Assembly (NCBI RefSeq): GCF_900107725.1
Contig: NZ_FNQO01000004.1
Coordinates: forward strand, 1-64,000
Length of the DNA stretch: 64,000 bases
From: Microbulbifer marinus
GTDB lineage: Bacteria > Pseudomonadota > Gammaproteobacteria > Pseudomonadales > Cellvibrionaceae
Direction of reading: 5' to 3'
Position numbers and translations under genes: made by a program. Under the pieces are notes generated by a model. That model had not been told where the DNA came from. It did no database searches and saw only the letters and a list, made by a program, of their open reading frames with translations. Shown in pieces: positions 60,751-64,000 of the stretch (within the stretch, counting starts at the first letter, position 1; every line of letters begins with the position of its first letter).

Positions 60751-61986
60751 GTGAAGATCTACCTGGTCGGCGGCGCTGTGCGCGACAAGCTGCTCGATCG
60801 CCCGGTCCACGAGCGCGACTGGGTGGTGGTCGGCGCCGATGAAGCGCAGATGCGCGAACTCGGCTTCAAGCCGGTGGGCAAGGACTTCCCGGTATTCCTG
60901 CATCCCGACACCGGCGAGGAATACGCACTCGCGCGCACCGAGCGCAAGAGCGGTCACGGCTACGGCGGCTTTAACGTCTATGCGGCGCCGGACGTGACCC
61001 TGGAACAGGATCTGTTGCGCCGGGACCTCACCATCAATGCCATGGCCGAGGGCGAAGACGGCCAGCTGATCGACCCCTACGGCGGCCGCGCCGACCTGGA
61101 AGCACGGCTGCTGCGCCACGTATCGCCGGCCTTTGCCGAGGACCCGCTGCGCATACTGCGCGTCGCCCGCTTTGCCGCCCGCTATCACCACCTCGGTTTC
61201 ACCGTTGCCGACGACACCATGACCCTGATGCGGCAGATGGTCGCAGAGGGAGAGGTACAGCACCTGGTCGCCGAACGGGTGTGGAAAGAAATCAGCCGGG
61301 CGCTGACCGAGCCCGACCCGGATATCTTTATCCGCGTGCTGCGCGAGTGCGGCGCGCTGAAGATTCTGCTACCGGAGGTCGAGCAGCTGTTCGGTGTGCC
61401 GCAGCCACCCCGGCACCACCCGGAAATCGACACCGGCGAACATGTCATGATGGCGCTGCGTATCGCGCCGGCGGAGCTGCCGGTGCGTTTCGCGGTCCTG
61501 GTGCACGATCTCGGCAAGGGCATCACGCCGGAGGAGATACTGCCCAGCCACCGCGGTCACGAGTGCGGCGGCCTGCCGCTGGTGCGCGATGTCTGCAAGC
61601 GCTGGCGCGTGCCCAAGCAGCTGACCGCACTGGCAACCGGGGTATGCGAGTATCACCTGCACTGCCACAAGGCGTTCGAGCTGCGTCCGCAGACGCTGAT
61701 GAAGATGCTGCGCGCACTGGACGCCCTGCGCCGCCCGGAAAGGTTCGAACAGTTCCTGCTCGCCTGCGAGGCGGATGCCCGCGGGCGCAAGGGCCTGCAG
61801 GATCGCGATTACCCGCAGGTGGACTACCTGCGCAAAGTACGCGACGCCGCAGCGGCGGTCACCGCAGATGCATTGATGGAACAGGGGTTCGAAGGCGCCG
61901 AGCTGGGCAAGGCGCTGGATCGCGCCCGTATCGCCGCCATCGCCAGCATAAAGGACCAGCACGTTGGGAAAGACGGCGATGCGTAA
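60751..61986 (+). CDS. cca: multifunctional CCA tRNA nucleotidyltransferase/phosphohydrolase
   Basis: Adds or repairs the 3' CCA end of tRNAs. The GTG at 60751 starts the family sequence [17 protein letters not shown] and gives 411 residues; an in-frame ATG at 60670 would add 27 residues without resemblance. The nucleotidyltransferase motif [19 protein letters not shown] and the nucleotide-template [16 protein letters not shown] are present, and the C-terminal HD domain ([14 protein letters not shown]) marks the E. coli-type multifunctional enzyme. The stop lies within the next gene's start region (8-bp overlap). Confidence 0.96.
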   Translation: MKIYLVGGAVRDKLLDRPVHERDWVVVGADEAQMRELGFKPVGKDFPVFLHPDTGEEYALARTERKSGHGYGGFNVYAAPDVTLEQDLLRRDLTINAMAEGEDGQLIDPYGGRADLEARLLRHVSPAFAEDPLRILRVARFAARYHHLGFTVADDTMTLMRQMVAEGEVQHLVAERVWKEISRALTEPDPDIFIRVLRECGALKILLPEVEQLFGVPQPPRHHPEIDTGEHVMMALRIAPAELPVRFAVLVHDLGKGITPEEILPSHRGHECGGLPLVRDVCKRWRVPKQLTALATGVCEYHLHCHKAFELRPQTLMKMLRALDALRRPERFEQFLLACEADARGRKGLQDRDYPQVDYLRKVRDAAAAVTADALMEQGFEGAELGKALDRARIAAIASIKDQHVGKDGDA

Positions 61987-62707
61987 TGCACTGATCACCG
62001 GCGCCGCCGCCCGCCTCGGCCGCGCCATAGCCCGCGAGCTGCACCGGGATCACCGGGTCATCATCCACTATCGCAATTCCGCCACCGTAGCGCGGCAACT
62101 GGCCGACGAGCTGAACAGCATCCGTCCTGACTCCGCCGCGGCCCTGCACAGCGAACTGGCCAGGGCCGCCGACTGCGAACAACTGGCCGAACAGGCGGTA
62201 AAGCAATGGGGCGGTATCGATGTACTGGTCAACAACGCCTCCGCCTTTTTCCCGACCCCGGTCGGGAGCGCCAGTGAGGAGCAGTGGGATCAGCTGGTCG
62301 GCAGCAACCTGAAAGCGCCCTTTTTCCTCAGCCAGGCACTGGCGGCAAGCCTCGCGAGAGACAACGGCTGCATCGTCAATATGGCCGACATCCACGCCGA
62401 GCGCCCGATGCCGCAGCACCCTCTCTACTGCGCCGCCAAGGCCGGGCTGGTGATGCTGACCAAGAGCCTGGCGCTGGAGCTGGCGCCACAGGTGCGCGTC
62501 AACGCGGTGGCCCCCGGCGCGATTCTGTGGCCGGAACAGGAAACCGTGGACGACACATCCAAGGCAAAGATTCTCGAGCGCATTCCGCTGGCCCGCACCG
62601 GCAACGCCGAGGATATAGCCCGCACGGTGCGCTTCCTCGTTTCTGATGCGCCGTATATCAGCGGCCAGGTGATCGCGGTGGATGGCGGCCGCAATCTCAA
62701 TATTTGA
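61979..62707 (+). CDS. pteridine reductase, FolM-like short-chain dehydrogenase
   Basis: NADPH-dependent SDR of 242 residues from the ATG at 61979, which overlaps the cca stop by 8 bp. It has [20 protein letters not shown] at the N-terminus (TGxxxRxG in the form found in pteridine reductases rather than the usual TGxxxGxG), NNAS, and the catalytic YCAAKAG (Tyr-x-x-x-Lys). Overall it resembles PTR1/FolM, which reduces dihydropterins or dihydrofolate. Substrate cannot be fixed by sequence alone. Cotranslation with cca is likely. Confidence 0.85.
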   Translation: MRNALITGAAARLGRAIARELHRDHRVIIHYRNSATVARQLADELNSIRPDSAAALHSELARAADCEQLAEQAVKQWGGIDVLVNNASAFFPTPVGSASEEQWDQLVGSNLKAPFFLSQALAASLARDNGCIVNMADIHAERPMPQHPLYCAAKAGLVMLTKSLALELAPQVRVNAVAPGAILWPEQETVDDTSKAKILERIPLARTGNAEDIARTVRFLVSDAPYISGQVIAVDGGRNLNI

Positions 62708-62776
62708 TTTCACTTCAATTTCACCCGGATCTTGTCACAATGGTCTCGCGCTCAAAAAACCACTAGATCCGAGCCG

Positions 62777-63469
62777 GTGAAAGCACTCAAGATTCTGCTC
62801 ATCGAAGACAACCCGACCATTGCCCGCCAGACCGGAGAGTTTCTGGGTGGACACGGCTGGCATATCGATTTTGCCCACTGCGGGCGCCTCGGCCAAGAAC
62901 TGGCCCTGGAGCAGATTTACGATCTGATTGTCCTCGACTTGAACCTGCCGGATATGGACGGGCTGGAGGTCTGCCGCCGCATCAAAGAACAGGCCACGGT
63001 GAATATGCCGGTACTGATGCTGACCGCCCGCGACGCCTTCAGCGACATGGCGGAAGGCTTCAACACCGGCGCCGATGACTACCTCTGCAAGCCCTTCGAT
63101 CCCCGTGAATTGGCGCTGCGCTGCCGTGCCCTTGCGCGCCGAAATGAATTGCATCAGAGCGACAAAATACGCATCGGCGATCTCGTTATCCGTCGCCGCG
63201 AACACTCGGCATGCCGAGAGGGGCAAGCTTTGCAACTGACCACGATCGGATTTCAGATACTTTCAATCCTGGCTCGGGCTTACCCGCAGCCAGTCAGCCG
63301 CTCAGAAATATTGCATCAGATCTGGGGAGACAATCCGCCGGAGACAGACGCGCTGAAATCCCACATCTACAGCCTGCGCCAAGCGCTGGACAAGCACTTC
63401 AGCGCGCCGATGCTGAAGACCATTACCAATCTGGGCTATCGACTGGAGGTGCCTGGTGCGGGTCAATAG
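62777..63469 (+). CDS. OmpR-family two-component response regulator
   Basis: Phosphorylation-controlled transcription factor, 230 residues from the GTG at 62777. The receiver is complete: LLIEDN acidic pair, IVLDLNLPDMDGLEV phosphoacceptor (about residue 51), LMLTARD switch Thr and YLCKPFD lysine. The C-terminal winged helix ends with SHIYSLRQALDKHF and TITNLGYRLEV. It overlaps the sensor kinase gene by 14 bp, so the two are stoichiometrically coupled. The inducing signal is not evident. Confidence 0.93.
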   Translation: MKALKILLIEDNPTIARQTGEFLGGHGWHIDFAHCGRLGQELALEQIYDLIVLDLNLPDMDGLEVCRRIKEQATVNMPVLMLTARDAFSDMAEGFNTGADDYLCKPFDPRELALRCRALARRNELHQSDKIRIGDLVIRRREHSACREGQALQLTTIGFQILSILARAYPQPVSRSEILHQIWGDNPPETDALKSHIYSLRQALDKHFSAPMLKTITNLGYRLEVPGAGQ

Positions 63470-64000
63470 AAGCCTCCAACGACGCGTCTTCGCTACTTTC
63501 GGCGCCTTCACCCTGTTGCTCTGCCTGCTCTATAGCGCCATCTGTGCGCTGGCGGCCTACGTCATCGAAGACCAGGTGCTGGACAACCTGCTCGCCGACG
63601 AAGTCCGCTATATCGAAACGGAGTTTCAGGCCAGCGGCGAATTGCCCCCGCCGCGGCTGCCCTATATCGAGCTCTACCACGACAACAAGCCGGCACCACA
63701 GGATCTCCTCGCCGCAATACCGGACGGGAAGACCAGGGCCGAGTGGTTCGCCGATGGCGAGCGCCACTTCCACCTGCGCCGGCTGGACCTGGACGAAAAT
63801 ACCTCACCGATACTCGCCGCCGAGGTGAGCCGGCTGCTCACCGTTTCCCGCCAGTCCGGTAACCTGCTATGGCTGCTGATCAGCGCCTTGCTGGCCACCG
63901 CAGTTCTGGCGCTATGGACCGCTTTCCGGCTGTCCTCGCGAACCGTCAGGCCAGTACTGCTCCTCGCCGAGGAAGTCGAAAATCGACAACCCCACAGTGC
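63456..64000 (+). CDS. sensor histidine kinase, N-terminal part (cut by window edge)
   Basis: Partner of the preceding regulator; the frame starts with GTG at 63456 after GGAGGT and stays open to the last base, about 181 codons. It encodes a basic start, a first membrane helix (about 13-38), a periplasmic domain of about 100 residues (VIEDQVLDNLLADEVRYIETEF) and a second membrane helix (about 137-157) leading into a HAMP-like linker (RLSSRTVRPVLLLAEEVE). The kinase core with its His and ATP site is outside the window. The identity rests on topology and operon position. Confidence 0.85.
   Translation, partial: MRVNRSLQRRVFATFGAFTLLLCLLYSAICALAAYVIEDQVLDNLLADEVRYIETEFQASGELPPPRLPYIELYHDNKPAPQDLLAAIPDGKTRAEWFADGERHFHLRRLDLDENTSPILAAEVSRLLTVSRQSGNLLWLLISALLATAVLALWTAFRLSSRTVRPVLLLAEEVENRQPHS

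Noticed and set aside
60548-60754. 68-codon open frame across the small-RNA terminator
   Set aside because: It runs through a strong intrinsic terminator and into cca; no ribosome site beyond a U-run and no resemblance to known proteins.

Overview
The window is a dense, GC-rich stretch of gammaproteobacterial chromosome with 56 complete protein genes, one gene cut by the right edge, and the leader and promoters of an rRNA operon whose 16S gene must lie just off the left edge. The block rrn leader / tyrS / M23 peptidase / anmK / erpA / bactofilin / DUF6776 / argC matches the order I recall from Pseudomonas. Vfr-type Crp, AmgK-MurU next to lptD, HemJ, Mg-type HemB and the loss of thiE, gph and apaG from otherwise familiar neighbourhoods suggest a marine relative of Pseudomonas, such as a Cellvibrionales/Microbulbifer-like bacterium. 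That placement is inference. I see no insertion sequence, prophage, CRISPR array or tRNA.

Layout. 1-650: rrn leader and four tandem promoters, reading left. 0.65-7.7 kb: tyrS, divergent mepM-like and anmK, then argC-DUF6776-bactofilin and erpA on the minus strand. 7.8-16 kb: ClC antiporter, hemJ, a divergent thiD-like gene, hemL, a benE/gntR pair behind a perfect 24-bp palindrome, a MAPEG gene and hemB. 16-25.5 kb: mrcB, adenosine kinase, a PAS-GGDEF-EAL protein, a YajG-like lipoprotein, a PCu(A)C copper chaperone with an unknown lipoprotein, and dsbD. 25.8-37.3 kb: aroQ-accB-accC-prmA, a zinc-ribbon protein, dusB-fis, purH, purD, coq7, an OsmC-like gene and crp. 37.4-45.1 kb: a minus-strand run amgK-murU-rpe-trpE-[ion channel]-trpG-trpD-trpC. 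45.3-52 kb: lptD-surA-pdxA-rsmA-apaH. 52-59.6 kb: CapA-family gene, galE, and the stress trio prkA-yeaH-spoVR. 59.6-64 kb: an HTH/pseudo-receiver regulator, a probable small RNA, cca, a FolM-like reductase and a two-component pair.

The genes group into a few jobs: envelope building and repair (mrcB, mepM, lptD, surA, bactofilin; anmK, amgK and murU for peptidoglycan recycling), housekeeping biosynthesis (trp, pur, haem, fatty acid, PLP, arginine, ubiquinone), translation support (tyrS, prmA, dusB, rsmA, cca, rrn) and global control (fis, crp, c-di-GMP turnover). The most unusual points are a NaChBac-type channel gene translationally locked inside the trp operon, with an acidic, Ca-channel-like selectivity filter; a triplicated start site for trpC; a strong-promoter/terminator unit upstream of cca that looks like a new small RNA; an HTH protein with a degenerate receiver domain; and a PBP1b with a long charged C-terminal tail.
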